Translations under genes and position numbers: made by a program
The notes under the pieces: model-generated
Database searches by the model: none
What the model was told of the DNA's origin: nothing
The model's input: the letters and a program-made list of their open reading frames with translations, nothing else
In this document: piece after piece, positions 9,939-17,246 of the stretch
How positions within the stretch are numbered: the stretch's first letter is position 1
Layout: the number at the start of each line of letters is the position of its first letter
NCBI GenBank assembly: GCA_964436825.1
Contig: CAYTEO010000006.1
Location: 1-64,000 of the forward strand
Length of the DNA stretch: 64,000 bases
Source of the DNA: CAYTEO01 sp964436825
Lineage (GTDB): Bacteria; Krumholzibacteriota; Krumholzibacteriia; LZORAL124-64-63
Direction of reading: 5' to 3'

Positions 9939-9967
9939 AATAAAGCACACCGGGGCCCTCTGACCAA
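9939..9967 (-). promoter_or_regulatory. Promoter of the sphingolipid operon
   Basis: On the minus strand TTGGTC (complement of 9962-9967) and TTTATT (complement of 9939-9944) are spaced by exactly 17 bp. The A/T-rich -10 stands out in a GC-rich gap. It would start transcription near 9932, giving a leader of about 77 nt before spt. Confidence 0.55.
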
Positions 9968-9970
9968 CCT

Positions 9971-11644
9971 TTACTTGTGTTCCGGCGCCCGCGCCCGGCG
10001 GGTCGCCAGCAGGACCGATCGCGCCTCCCAGGCGATGAAGACGGCCAGCACCACCAGCCCCAGGGCGATTCCCGCCAGCAGTCCCTTGCCTTGCCCCAGG
10101 AACCGGAAACCCTGCCACAACAGGGCGGCGATCGTCGTCGTGAGCATGATCAGCCCCGGGATCAGTGTATAGAGGCAGGGCCGCCCGCGGGCCACCAGCC
10201 AGGCCGTCACGACGATCAGGGCCAGGGCGGCCACCAGCTGGTTCGTGGCCCCGAAGACGGGCCAGATCCGGGTGTAGCTGTCGCTGGAGCCCAGCCAGCC
10301 GGCCACGGCGACGGTCACCAGCGTGGCGCCCCAGCGGTTCGCCAGCAGCGCGAACCCGCTGCCCAGCTCCTGAAGGATGAAACGCGCTAGGCGGGTCGAG
10401 GTGTCGAGGGTCGTGATGACGAAGGCGTTGATCATCAGGATGCCGAAGAACAGGCCGGTGGGCCCGGTGACCAGGGGCAGCCTCTCGACGACACGGCTCA
10501 GGCCGGTGGCGAAGGCGACGATGGGGCCGCCGCCGGTGTCGACCAGGTGCTGGAGGCTGCCGGCGGCGGGAACCGCGGCGTCGTCCCAGGGCAGGGCGCC
10601 CGCGGCCAGCAGGACGACCAGGCCGGCCAGCGCCCCCTCCAGGATCATGGCCCCGTAGCCCACCCGCAGGCCGTCGACCTCGCTGGCCAGCTGCTTGCTG
10701 CTGGTGCCGCTGGCCACCAGGGAGTGGAACCCGGAGATGGCGCCGCAGGCGATCATCACGAAGAGCATCGGCCAGAGGGGGCCGTGGGAGGGCGAGGCCC
10801 AGGCGGCCAGGGGCGGGGCCGTGACCGCGGGGTGGGCGACGACCAGGCCCAGGAAACCGCCCCCCAGGCCCAGGTAGAGGATCCAGGTGCTCAGGTAGTC
10901 GCGGGGTTGCAACAGCAGCCACACCGGCAGGACCGACGCCAGGATGCAGTAGAGCATCAGGGCCCAGAACCAGAAGGTCAGCACCGGCAGGCCCAGGACC
11001 GTCTCGCCCAGGGCGATCGGGTAGGCCCTCCCCAGCCGGATCAGCCCGGCCAGCACCAGCAGGGCGACCAGCGTGGGGACCAGCAACCGGCCGCCCCGGC
11101 GCAGGACCACCCGCCCGAAGAGCATGGCCACCAGGATCAGGCCGAACGTGGGGATGACCATGGCCGGCTGGGTCACCAGGGTCTTGGCGGTGATGACCCC
11201 GAAGACGGCGATGACCAGCACCAGGGCGCACCAGAGGAACACCGACAGGACCGTCCGGGCCCGGCGGCCCAGGTTCCTCTCGGCGATCTCCCCGAGGGAG
11301 TGTCCCTCGTTGCGGACCGACGCCATCAGGGCCGTGTAGTCGTGGACGGCGCCCAGGAAGACCGAGCCCAGGGCGATCCACAGCAGCGACGGCAGCCAGC
11401 CGAAGTAGCGCACCCCCAGCAGGGGGCCGACGATGGGGCCGGCACCGGCGATGGAGGAGAAGTGGTGGCCGAACAGGACGGGCGCCGGTGCCGGCTCGAA
11501 GTCCAGGCCGTCGCGCAGGGCGCGGCTGGGGACGGGGCGGTCGGGATCGGGACCGATGAGCCGGCGGGCGATCCGGTGGCCGTACCTCCTGTAGCCCAGC
11601 ACGAGCCACCCCACGAAGACGATGCCGATCAGCAGGGTGTTCAT
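9971..11644 (-). CDS. cstA: CstA-family carbon-starvation / peptide transporter
   Basis: 557-aa inner-membrane protein with well over ten hydrophobic helices. Family hallmarks are present: HHFSSIAGAGPIVGP and the YFGWLPSLLWIALGSVFLGAVHD region near the N-terminus, then HDYTALMASVRNEG and GTSSKQLASE. CstA proteins take up peptides or pyruvate, often under carbon limitation. It is shorter than E. coli CstA (about 700 aa) but a common length for the short form. The ATG at 11644 overlaps the stop of the AMMECR1 gene (ATGA), so it is the third gene of the memo-ammeA-cstA operon, an unusual partnership. Confidence 0.9.
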   Translation of the reverse strand: MNTLLIGIVFVGWLVLGYRRYGHRIARRLIGPDPDRPVPSRALRDGLDFEPAPAPVLFGHHFSSIAGAGPIVGPLLGVRYFGWLPSLLWIALGSVFLGAVHDYTALMASVRNEGHSLGEIAERNLGRRARTVLSVFLWCALVLVIAVFGVITAKTLVTQPAMVIPTFGLILVAMLFGRVVLRRGGRLLVPTLVALLVLAGLIRLGRAYPIALGETVLGLPVLTFWFWALMLYCILASVLPVWLLLQPRDYLSTWILYLGLGGGFLGLVVAHPAVTAPPLAAWASPSHGPLWPMLFVMIACGAISGFHSLVASGTSSKQLASEVDGLRVGYGAMILEGALAGLVVLLAAGALPWDDAAVPAAGSLQHLVDTGGGPIVAFATGLSRVVERLPLVTGPTGLFFGILMINAFVITTLDTSTRLARFILQELGSGFALLANRWGATLVTVAVAGWLGSSDSYTRIWPVFGATNQLVAALALIVVTAWLVARGRPCLYTLIPGLIMLTTTIAALLWQGFRFLGQGKGLLAGIALGLVVLAVFIAWEARSVLLATRRARAPEHK

Positions 11645-12231
11645 GACGTCTCCTCGGCGAAGACCTCGGCGGTGAAGACCTCGAAGGTCGCGCCGTCGCG
11701 CCAGGCGTCCGGCGGCAGGCCGGCCTTCAGGGCCAGGTGGGATAGGGTCGTCGGCAGGTCCCAGCCCTGCTCGGCCGCCACCTGGGGCAGGAAGACGGCA
11801 TGGGCGGGGCCGTGGCGCAGGACGATGCCGTGGCGGGGGATCTCGATCTCGCGCCAGCTCGACACCGGCTGCAGGGGCGAGAGGACCGAGACCTCGATCT
11901 CCAGGTGCGGGACCTCGTCCGGGACGACCGGCAGGAAGCGCGGATCGCTGACGGCCGCGGAGACGGCGTTGTCGACGACGGCCTCGACCAGCGGCTTGAT
12001 CCCCTGGATGTAGCCGATGCAGCCCCGCAGCCGGCCGTCGCGGTGGAGGGTGACGAAGGCGCCCCGCGGCTCGCGCAGGACGGGCGAGCCGGCCACCTCG
12101 TCCCAGCCCGGGATCTGCTCCGGGGCCGGCGGGCGCCGGCCCGCGGCCGCGGCGGTGACGGCCGCGCGGGCAAGGCGCAGCAGGTAGCGCTTCTCGGCGC
12201 CGGTCAGCGGACGCGGGACCGGGGCGATCAT
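11641..12231 (-). CDS. amrA: AMMECR1-domain protein (AmmeMemoRadiSam system protein A)
   Basis: 196-aa AMMECR1-fold protein. The invariant LRGCIG motif is at about 76-81, followed by DPRF and the LEIEVSVL strand, in the family's usual order. AMMECR1 and MEMO1 domains often occur together, next to a radical SAM enzyme, as the AmmeMemoRadiSam system; their shared function is unknown. Here MEMO1 lies immediately upstream with an ATGA overlap, but no radical SAM gene is in the window. ATG 12231 is chosen because it is coupled to the MEMO1 stop; the longer open frame upstream only mirrors that gene. Confidence 0.9.
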   Translation of the reverse strand: MIAPVPRPLTGAEKRYLLRLARAAVTAAAAGRRPPAPEQIPGWDEVAGSPVLREPRGAFVTLHRDGRLRGCIGYIQGIKPLVEAVVDNAVSAAVSDPRFLPVVPDEVPHLEIEVSVLSPLQPVSSWREIEIPRHGIVLRHGPAHAVFLPQVAAEQGWDLPTTLSHLALKAGLPPDAWRDGATFEVFTAEVFAEETS

Positions 12232-13106
12232 CGACCGTCGCCTCCGTGGGGCAGACAGGCAGCCGCCGCGGCGTAGCTGACCGACAGGGAATAGTCGCCA
12301 TCGCGGTCGCCGCTGCGGGCATAGGCGATCTCGACGACCTCCGGCCGTCGGGGCCACGGCAGGCTCATCACCAGGGCCATGGCGGCCAGGCCGCACATCG
12401 TGATGCCGGTTCGGTCGGCGTAGGCCAGCAGGCCCTCGGCGTCCCACGCCTTGATCCGCTCCAGGGCGCCGTGGTCCAGGGCGTGAAGCCGTCGGGGTAC
12501 GTCGTCCAGGAAGGGGACGTAGCCGTAGGCGTGGCCGAAGTGCGTCAGGTCCGACGAGACGATCCACAGTGTATCGCCGTCGGTCCAGTCGCCCAGGGCC
12601 GCGGCCGCCTCGCGGCGCAGCGCGGGATCGGCGGCCGGGACGAGCAGCGGCACCACGGGCGGGACGGGATCGAACAGCCGCTGCAGCAGCGGGAGCTGGA
12701 TCTCCACCGCGTGTTCCGGCCCGTGGGCTTCGCCCGCGACGACGAAGGCGGGCGACTCGGCCAGGCGCGTCAGGGCTTCCGTGTCCAGGGGTACCTTCCC
12801 CAGGGGCGTCTCGAACCAGCGGGCCGACGGCAGGGCGATCCGCTGCAGGGGGACCCGGTGGTTGGGGGCCAGCACGACGATCCGCGCGTAGGTGTGGCCG
12901 CGCAGGGTCCGGTAGCCGCGGCCGGCGATGGCGCCGCTGTAGACGTAGCCGGCGTGGGGGACGAGCAGGACGACGGGCCGGCCCGGCAGCCGGGGCAGGG
13001 GGCGGTCCGGGGCGAGGAAGTCATCGACGACGCCGGCCAGCACCTGCGGATCGCCGGGGTACCAGCTTCCTGCCAGCACGGGCGGACGGACGGCGGCGGT
13101 GGTCAT
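12228..13106 (-). CDS. amrB: MEMO1-family protein (AmmeMemoRadiSam system protein B)
   Basis: 292 aa of the MEMO1/extradiol dioxygenase-like fold. Conserved stretches are VRPPVLAGSWYPGDP at the start, PHAGYVYSG (near 50-58), SSDLTHFG (near 184-191) and the TGITMCG loop containing the conserved Cys. These His/Cys residues form the putative metal pocket. Metallic redox or dioxygenase-like activity has been proposed for human MEMO1; the bacterial role is unknown. ATG 13106 has an ideal SD (AGGAGGTGTG) 6-9 nt upstream and is preferred over the GTG two codons earlier. It starts the operon memo-amrA-cstA and is divergent from the STAS gene. Confidence 0.9.
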   Translation of the reverse strand: MTTAAVRPPVLAGSWYPGDPQVLAGVVDDFLAPDRPLPRLPGRPVVLLVPHAGYVYSGAIAGRGYRTLRGHTYARIVVLAPNHRVPLQRIALPSARWFETPLGKVPLDTEALTRLAESPAFVVAGEAHGPEHAVEIQLPLLQRLFDPVPPVVPLLVPAADPALRREAAAALGDWTDGDTLWIVSSDLTHFGHAYGYVPFLDDVPRRLHALDHGALERIKAWDAEGLLAYADRTGITMCGLAAMALVMSLPWPRRPEVVEIAYARSGDRDGDYSLSVSYAAAAACLPHGGDGR

Positions 13107-13270
13107 CCTCACACCTCCTGGAACAGTCCTGTCGGTTCTTGCGTCAGGATACCAGCCGGAGGGGGCGGTGGTCCAGGGGACAACCGCGGTTCTGGGTTGC
13201 CATCCGCGCCTTCCGGCGTCATTCTAACACCAGAGAGGCGAGATCGGATCCCGACCCCCGAGGAGAAGCG

Positions 13271-13618
13271 ATGAAGATCAGCAGGAAGGCCGTTGGCGAC
13301 GTCATCGTCCTGAAACTGTCCGGCAAGATCATGGGCGGCGAGGACCACGAGCTGTTCCGCCGGGAGATCAAGTCCCTCGTCGACGAGGGGTTCGTGGACG
13401 TCGTGCTGAACATGAGCAAGGTCAGCTGGATCAACTCCACCGGCCTGGGGGTGCTGGTGTCCGGCTACCACACCCTGAAGAAGAACGGCGGCACGCTGAA
13501 GATCTGCGAGGTCAACGACCGCATCGACAACATCCTCAACGTCACCCAGCTGAAGCTGGTCTTCGAGACGTACGAGACCGAGGAGGAGGCCCTGGCGAGC
13601 TATGACCAGCAGGGATGA
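13271..13618 (+). CDS. STAS-domain anti-sigma factor antagonist
   Basis: 115-aa single STAS domain of the SpoIIAA/RsbV type, a soluble partner-switch protein whose phosphorylation by an anti-sigma kinase controls binding. The phosphorylation loop reads WINSTGLGVLVS with Ser56 in the place of the RsbV phosphoserine; Asn replaces the more usual Asp before it. No RsbW/SpoIIAB kinase or PP2C phosphatase gene is nearby, so its partner is elsewhere. SD GAGGAGAAG before ATG 13271. It overlaps the Nudix gene by 17 bp, implying coupled translation. Confidence 0.9.
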   Translation: MKISRKAVGDVIVLKLSGKIMGGEDHELFRREIKSLVDEGFVDVVLNMSKVSWINSTGLGVLVSGYHTLKKNGGTLKICEVNDRIDNILNVTQLKLVFETYETEEEALASYDQQG

Positions 13619-14090
13619 CGGCGACCGCCCGGTCGCTGCCGACTCCACTTCCGTCGGCCACCGGCCGCGCACACCGCCGGTGACGGTCGACGGCGTCGTC
13701 CTCTGGGGCGACGATCCGTCCCGGCCTCCCGACCGCGTTCTGCTGATCCGCCGCGGCCGGCCGCCGTTCGCCGGCCGCTGGGCCCTGCCGGGCGGGTTCG
13801 TCGATATCGGCGAGGACCTGCCCGACGCCGTCGCCCGCGAGGTGGCCGAGGAGACCGGCCTGACCGGCATGACGTGGCGGCAGCTGCGGGCCTACGGCGC
13901 CCCCGGCCGCGATCCCCGCGGCCACACCGTCTCGATCGCCTTCACCGCCAGGATCACCGGCCCGAAACCGCCGACCGTCGCCGGCGACGACGACGCCGCC
14001 GAGGCGTGCTGGTGGCCCCTGGACGCCCTGCCGCCGCTGGCCTTCGATCATGACCGGATCCTGGTCGATGCCGTGGCGTCGCTGCCGTAG
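13602..14090 (+). CDS. Nudix hydrolase, ADP-ribose-pyrophosphatase-like
   Basis: 162 aa. The Nudix box is complete: GGFVDIGEDLP...REVAEETGL at about 65-87, with the REVAEE helix that binds the divalent metal. The RWALPGGFV lead-in and the late DEAxxxxWW-like segment (DDAAEACWWPLDALP) are as in NUDIX proteins acting on ADP-ribose or NAD-type dinucleotides. About 25 N-terminal residues are polar and poorly conserved, so the true start could be later. The gene overlaps STAS at its 5' end and the glycosyltransferase at its 3' end (43 bp, convergent). Confidence 0.88.
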   Translation: MTSRDDGDRPVAADSTSVGHRPRTPPVTVDGVVLWGDDPSRPPDRVLLIRRGRPPFAGRWALPGGFVDIGEDLPDAVAREVAEETGLTGMTWRQLRAYGAPGRDPRGHTVSIAFTARITGPKPPTVAGDDDAAEACWWPLDALPPLAFDHDRILVDAVASLP

Positions 14091-14860
14091 AGCCCTAGCG
14101 TGACCAGGTCCCGCCGTACCGCTCCCCAGGCCGTCAGGGCGGCCCAGGCCAGTCCCGCCCGGCCGTCGCGCCAGCAGCCGCGCCAGACATAGAGCCGCCA
14201 GAAGGTCGTCGGGCCGGTCACCAGCAGGTGGCCCAGGCGCCAGGGGACGGGTCGCGGCGGGCGGGTTTCCGCCTCCAGGGTGGTGTAGCGGGCGATCTTG
14301 CCCAGGTAGTGGCGGACGGAGCGGCAGGTCAGGTGCAGGACCGGCGCGCGCAGGTCGGCCACCGCGGCGCCCGGCGGCGGAACGACGGCCTCGTGGACGG
14401 CTGCCCCGTCGAACCGCGCTCCCTCGCGGCGGAACAGCCTCAGGTGCCGCTGGCCGCGCAGCTCGCGGCAGCGCATCCGTCGGCCCAGGACCTCCACCGC
14501 GAACGGCAGCCGCCACCCCCAGACTCCGTCCTCGTCGGGCCGCCGCTTCCAGGCCAGCAGCTCCTCCCGCAGTGCCGGTGTCAGCCGCTCGTCGGCATCG
14601 AGCCACAGGACCCACCCGTCGTCCACCAGCTCCAGCAGGCGCCGGCGGGCGGTGCCGAAGTCCGTCAGCTCCCCGCGGAGCACCCGCACGGTGGCGAACC
14701 GGCCGGCACGGCTCTCCCGCGCCAGCAGCTCCGGCGTGGCGTCGTCGCTGCCGGTGTCCAGGGCGACGAGCGCGTCGGCGACGCCCGCCAGGCTGTCCAG
14801 GCAGCCGGGCAGGACCTCTTCCTCGTTGCGTACCATCAGCATTGCCGTTAGCTTTCGCAC
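14048..14860 (-). CDS. Family 2 glycosyltransferase (WaaE/KdtX-like)
   Basis: 270-aa GT-A glycosyltransferase. It starts VRKLTAMLMVRNEEEVLPGC, typical of GT2 enzymes that decorate LPS core or similar glycans, and has the metal-binding DxD as WLDADE near residue 96. No membrane helix; likely associated with the cytoplasmic face of the inner membrane. I chose the GTG at 14860 because it gives the family-like N-terminus; ATGs at 14842 and 14836 would remove part of the first strand. It is divergent from the Mrp ATPase and overlaps the Nudix gene at the 3' end. With the O-antigen ligase at 16014 it suggests surface-glycan assembly. Confidence 0.85.
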   Translation of the reverse strand: MRKLTAMLMVRNEEEVLPGCLDSLAGVADALVALDTGSDDATPELLARESRAGRFATVRVLRGELTDFGTARRRLLELVDDGWVLWLDADERLTPALREELLAWKRRPDEDGVWGWRLPFAVEVLGRRMRCRELRGQRHLRLFRREGARFDGAAVHEAVVPPPGAAVADLRAPVLHLTCRSVRHYLGKIARYTTLEAETRPPRPVPWRLGHLLVTGPTTFWRLYVWRGCWRDGRAGLAWAALTAWGAVRRDLVTLGLYGSDATASTRIRS

Positions 14861-14927
14861 GAGGCGAACGATACCACATCCCGCCCCACGCGGCGGGTTT
14901 TCCATGCGACAGCACGAGGAGGACGTC

Positions 14928-16004
14928 ATGGCAGACGCGCCGCTGACTCCCGAGACGGTCCGCGAGGCCCTGCGCGAGGTGAAGGCGCCGGGCACGAAGG
15001 TGGACATCGTCAGGATCGACCTGGTGGGCGAGATCCGCGTCGAGGGCGACCGGGTGGCCGTCCAGATCGTCCAGACCAGCGAGAAGGACGAGACGATCGC
15101 CGCCGTCAAGGCCGCGGCCGAGGAACGGCTGCGCAGGCTGCCGGGCGTCGGCGACGTCGAGGTGACCGTCCGCAGGGAGCTGCCGGCGGCCAAGCCCCGG
15201 CCGCCCCACAACCCCGACCCCTGGGCCGACCGCGCCCGCCTGCCCGGCGTGAAGCGGATCCTGGCGGTGGCCAGCGCCAAGGGCGGGGTGGGCAAGTCGA
15301 CCGTGGCCGTGAACCTGGCGCTGGCCCTCAAGGAGGCGGGGCACCGGGTCGGCCTGCTGGACGCCGACATCTACGGCCCGTCGCTGCCGACCCTGCTGGG
15401 GACCCGCGAGGTGCCGCGCGCCCTGGACGACCGGACCATCGTCCCGGTCGAGGTCGCCGGGCTGCAGGCCATCTCCATGGGAATGCTCCTGGACGAGGGG
15501 CAGGCCGTCATCTGGCGCGGGCCGATGGTCATGGCGGCGGTCAAGCAGTTTCTCAAGGACGTCCGCTGGGACGGCCTGGACTACCTGGTCATCGACATGC
15601 CGCCCGGCACCGGCGACGCCCAGCTGACCCTGGTCCAGCAGGTGCCCGTCGACGGCGTCGTCATGGTGACCACGCCCCAGGAGCTGGCCCTGGCCGACGT
15701 GCGCCGCGGCATCCAGATGTTCCGCCAGGTCGCCACGCCGGTGGCCGGGATCGTCGAGAACATGAGCTGGTTCGAGTGCGGCGAGTGCGGCACGCGCCAC
15801 TACCTGTTCGGCAAGGGCGGCGGCGCCCGCGTGGCCCGCGACTTCGACGTCCCGCTGCTGGGGGAGATCCCCTTCGATCCCGACACCCGCGAGGGGGGCG
15901 ACGCCGGCCGGCCGGTCGTGACGCGGGAGGACCATCCGGCGCGGCGGATCTTCCTGGAGCTGGCGGAGCGGGTCCGCGAGCGGGTGCCAGTCGGCGGGGA
16001 GTGA
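14928..16004 (+). CDS. apbC: Mrp/NBP35-type P-loop ATPase, Fe-S carrier
   Basis: 358 aa. Residues 1-95 form a MIP18/DUF59-like domain (LTPETVREALREVKAPG start). A deviant Walker A, SAKGGVGKST, is near 114-123, and DADIYGPSLP and the DMPPGTGDAQ switch follow. Near the C-terminus lies ECGECGTRHYLFG, carrying the Cys-x2-Cys that binds a bridging 4Fe-4S cluster. The family delivers iron-sulfur clusters to apo-proteins in the cytoplasm. ATG 14928 is chosen for its GAGGAGG SD; an ATG at 14904 would add eight residues and lacks one. The downstream ligase starts 9 bp later. Confidence 0.93.
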   Translation: MADAPLTPETVREALREVKAPGTKVDIVRIDLVGEIRVEGDRVAVQIVQTSEKDETIAAVKAAAEERLRRLPGVGDVEVTVRRELPAAKPRPPHNPDPWADRARLPGVKRILAVASAKGGVGKSTVAVNLALALKEAGHRVGLLDADIYGPSLPTLLGTREVPRALDDRTIVPVEVAGLQAISMGMLLDEGQAVIWRGPMVMAAVKQFLKDVRWDGLDYLVIDMPPGTGDAQLTLVQQVPVDGVVMVTTPQELALADVRRGIQMFRQVATPVAGIVENMSWFECGECGTRHYLFGKGGGARVARDFDVPLLGEIPFDPDTREGGDAGRPVVTREDHPARRIFLELAERVRERVPVGGE

Positions 16005-16013
16005 GGAGAGCGC

Positions 16014-17246
16014 GTGGCTGCGGCGGGAACCGGTGACGGTCGGGGCGGCATGGCCGCCGGGGGCGGGCCGTGGTGGCTCACCGACCGCCCCGCGGTCCTC
16101 CTGCTGGCGGTGACCGCCGCCGCGTCGGTCCTGTCGGTGGCCGTCAGCCAGATCGCCCTGGGGGCGACCCTCGCCTGGTGTCTCTGGCTGCAGCTGCGCG
16201 GCCGGCCGGTCTGGGTCCGGACCGGTTTGGAGTGGCCGGCTGCCGCACTGCTGCTCTGGGCCCTGGCCGTCCTTCCCCTGTCCACCGACGTGGGTTCGAG
16301 CCTGCTGCACAGCCGCCGCTTCTATCTCTTCACGGCCCTCTGGCTCGGCGCCGCCCTGGCCGGCACCGATCGTCGCCGACGCCTGCTGGCGATCGCCCTG
16401 CTGGTCGGCGCGAGCGTCGACGCCGTCGTCAGCATCGTCTTCCAGGCCTGGTTGCCCGGGCGCTGGGATGCCCGTCTGCCACTGCTGCAGCACAGCACGA
16501 TCACCGGCGCCTGGTTGATGATGGGCGCCGCCCTGCTGGCCGTCGGCTGGCTGCTGGCCGGCCGCGGCAGGCGGCGCTGGTGGTCGCTGGTCCCGCTGGC
16601 GACGGCGATGACGGCGGTCCTGCTGACCCGGACCCGCAGCGCCTGGATGGGCCTGGCGGCGGGACTGGTGCTCCTGGTGCTGGCTGCCGGCTGGCGCAAG
16701 CGCCTGCTGCTGATGGCAGCCCTGGTGCTGGCGATCCTGCTGGGACCGGCGCCCCTGCGGGAGCGGACGGCGACGATCGTCGATCCCTCCTACCGGACCA
16801 ACAGCCAGCGGATCGACCTCTGGCGCACCGGCTGGGAGCTGGTCCGGCAGCGTCCCCTGCTGGGGGTCGGCGACCGTGACCTGCGGGAGTTCACTCCCGG
16901 CGTCGTCCGCTACGACGGCGGCCGGCACGTCGTCCACATGCCCCACCTGCACCAGAACTTCGTCATGCTGGCGGTCATCTGGGGAATCCCCGGCCTGCTG
17001 CTCGGGACGTGGCTGCTGCTGGCCATGGGACGACGCCTGTGGGGCGCCATGCGGTCGGCGCGGCGCGCGGGCAGGGAGGTGCCGCTGGCCTGGGCCCTGG
17101 GCGGGTGGGGGCTCTGGGTGGCGGTCATGGTGGCAGGCCTGTTCGACTGGACTTTCGGTGACCAGGAGCTGAGCCTGCTGCTGATGCTCGTCGTCGGGAT
17201 CGCCCTGGCACCGGACCGTTCCTCCGCCGGCCCGGTTCAGGCGTAA
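16014..17246 (+). CDS. O-antigen ligase / polymerase-like membrane protein
   Basis: 410 aa with around ten transmembrane helices. The C-terminal half has the Wzy_C/WaaL-type signature: a long periplasmic loop with LWRTGWELVRQRPLLGVG, then the HLHQNFVMLAVIWGIPGLL helix carrying the conserved His. Such proteins join lipid-linked O-antigen to lipid A-core or polymerise repeat units at the periplasmic face. GTG 16014 (SD GAGGAGAG) follows the mrp stop by 9 bp; an ATG at 16050 is the alternative. It ends inside the 3' end of the sulfatase-like gene (10-bp convergent overlap). Ligase and polymerase cannot be separated from sequence alone. Confidence 0.85.
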   Translation: MAAAGTGDGRGGMAAGGGPWWLTDRPAVLLLAVTAAASVLSVAVSQIALGATLAWCLWLQLRGRPVWVRTGLEWPAAALLLWALAVLPLSTDVGSSLLHSRRFYLFTALWLGAALAGTDRRRRLLAIALLVGASVDAVVSIVFQAWLPGRWDARLPLLQHSTITGAWLMMGAALLAVGWLLAGRGRRRWWSLVPLATAMTAVLLTRTRSAWMGLAAGLVLLVLAAGWRKRLLLMAALVLAILLGPAPLRERTATIVDPSYRTNSQRIDLWRTGWELVRQRPLLGVGDRDLREFTPGVVRYDGGRHVVHMPHLHQNFVMLAVIWGIPGLLLGTWLLLAMGRRLWGAMRSARRAGREVPLAWALGGWGLWVAVMVAGLFDWTFGDQELSLLLMLVVGIALAPDRSSAGPVQA

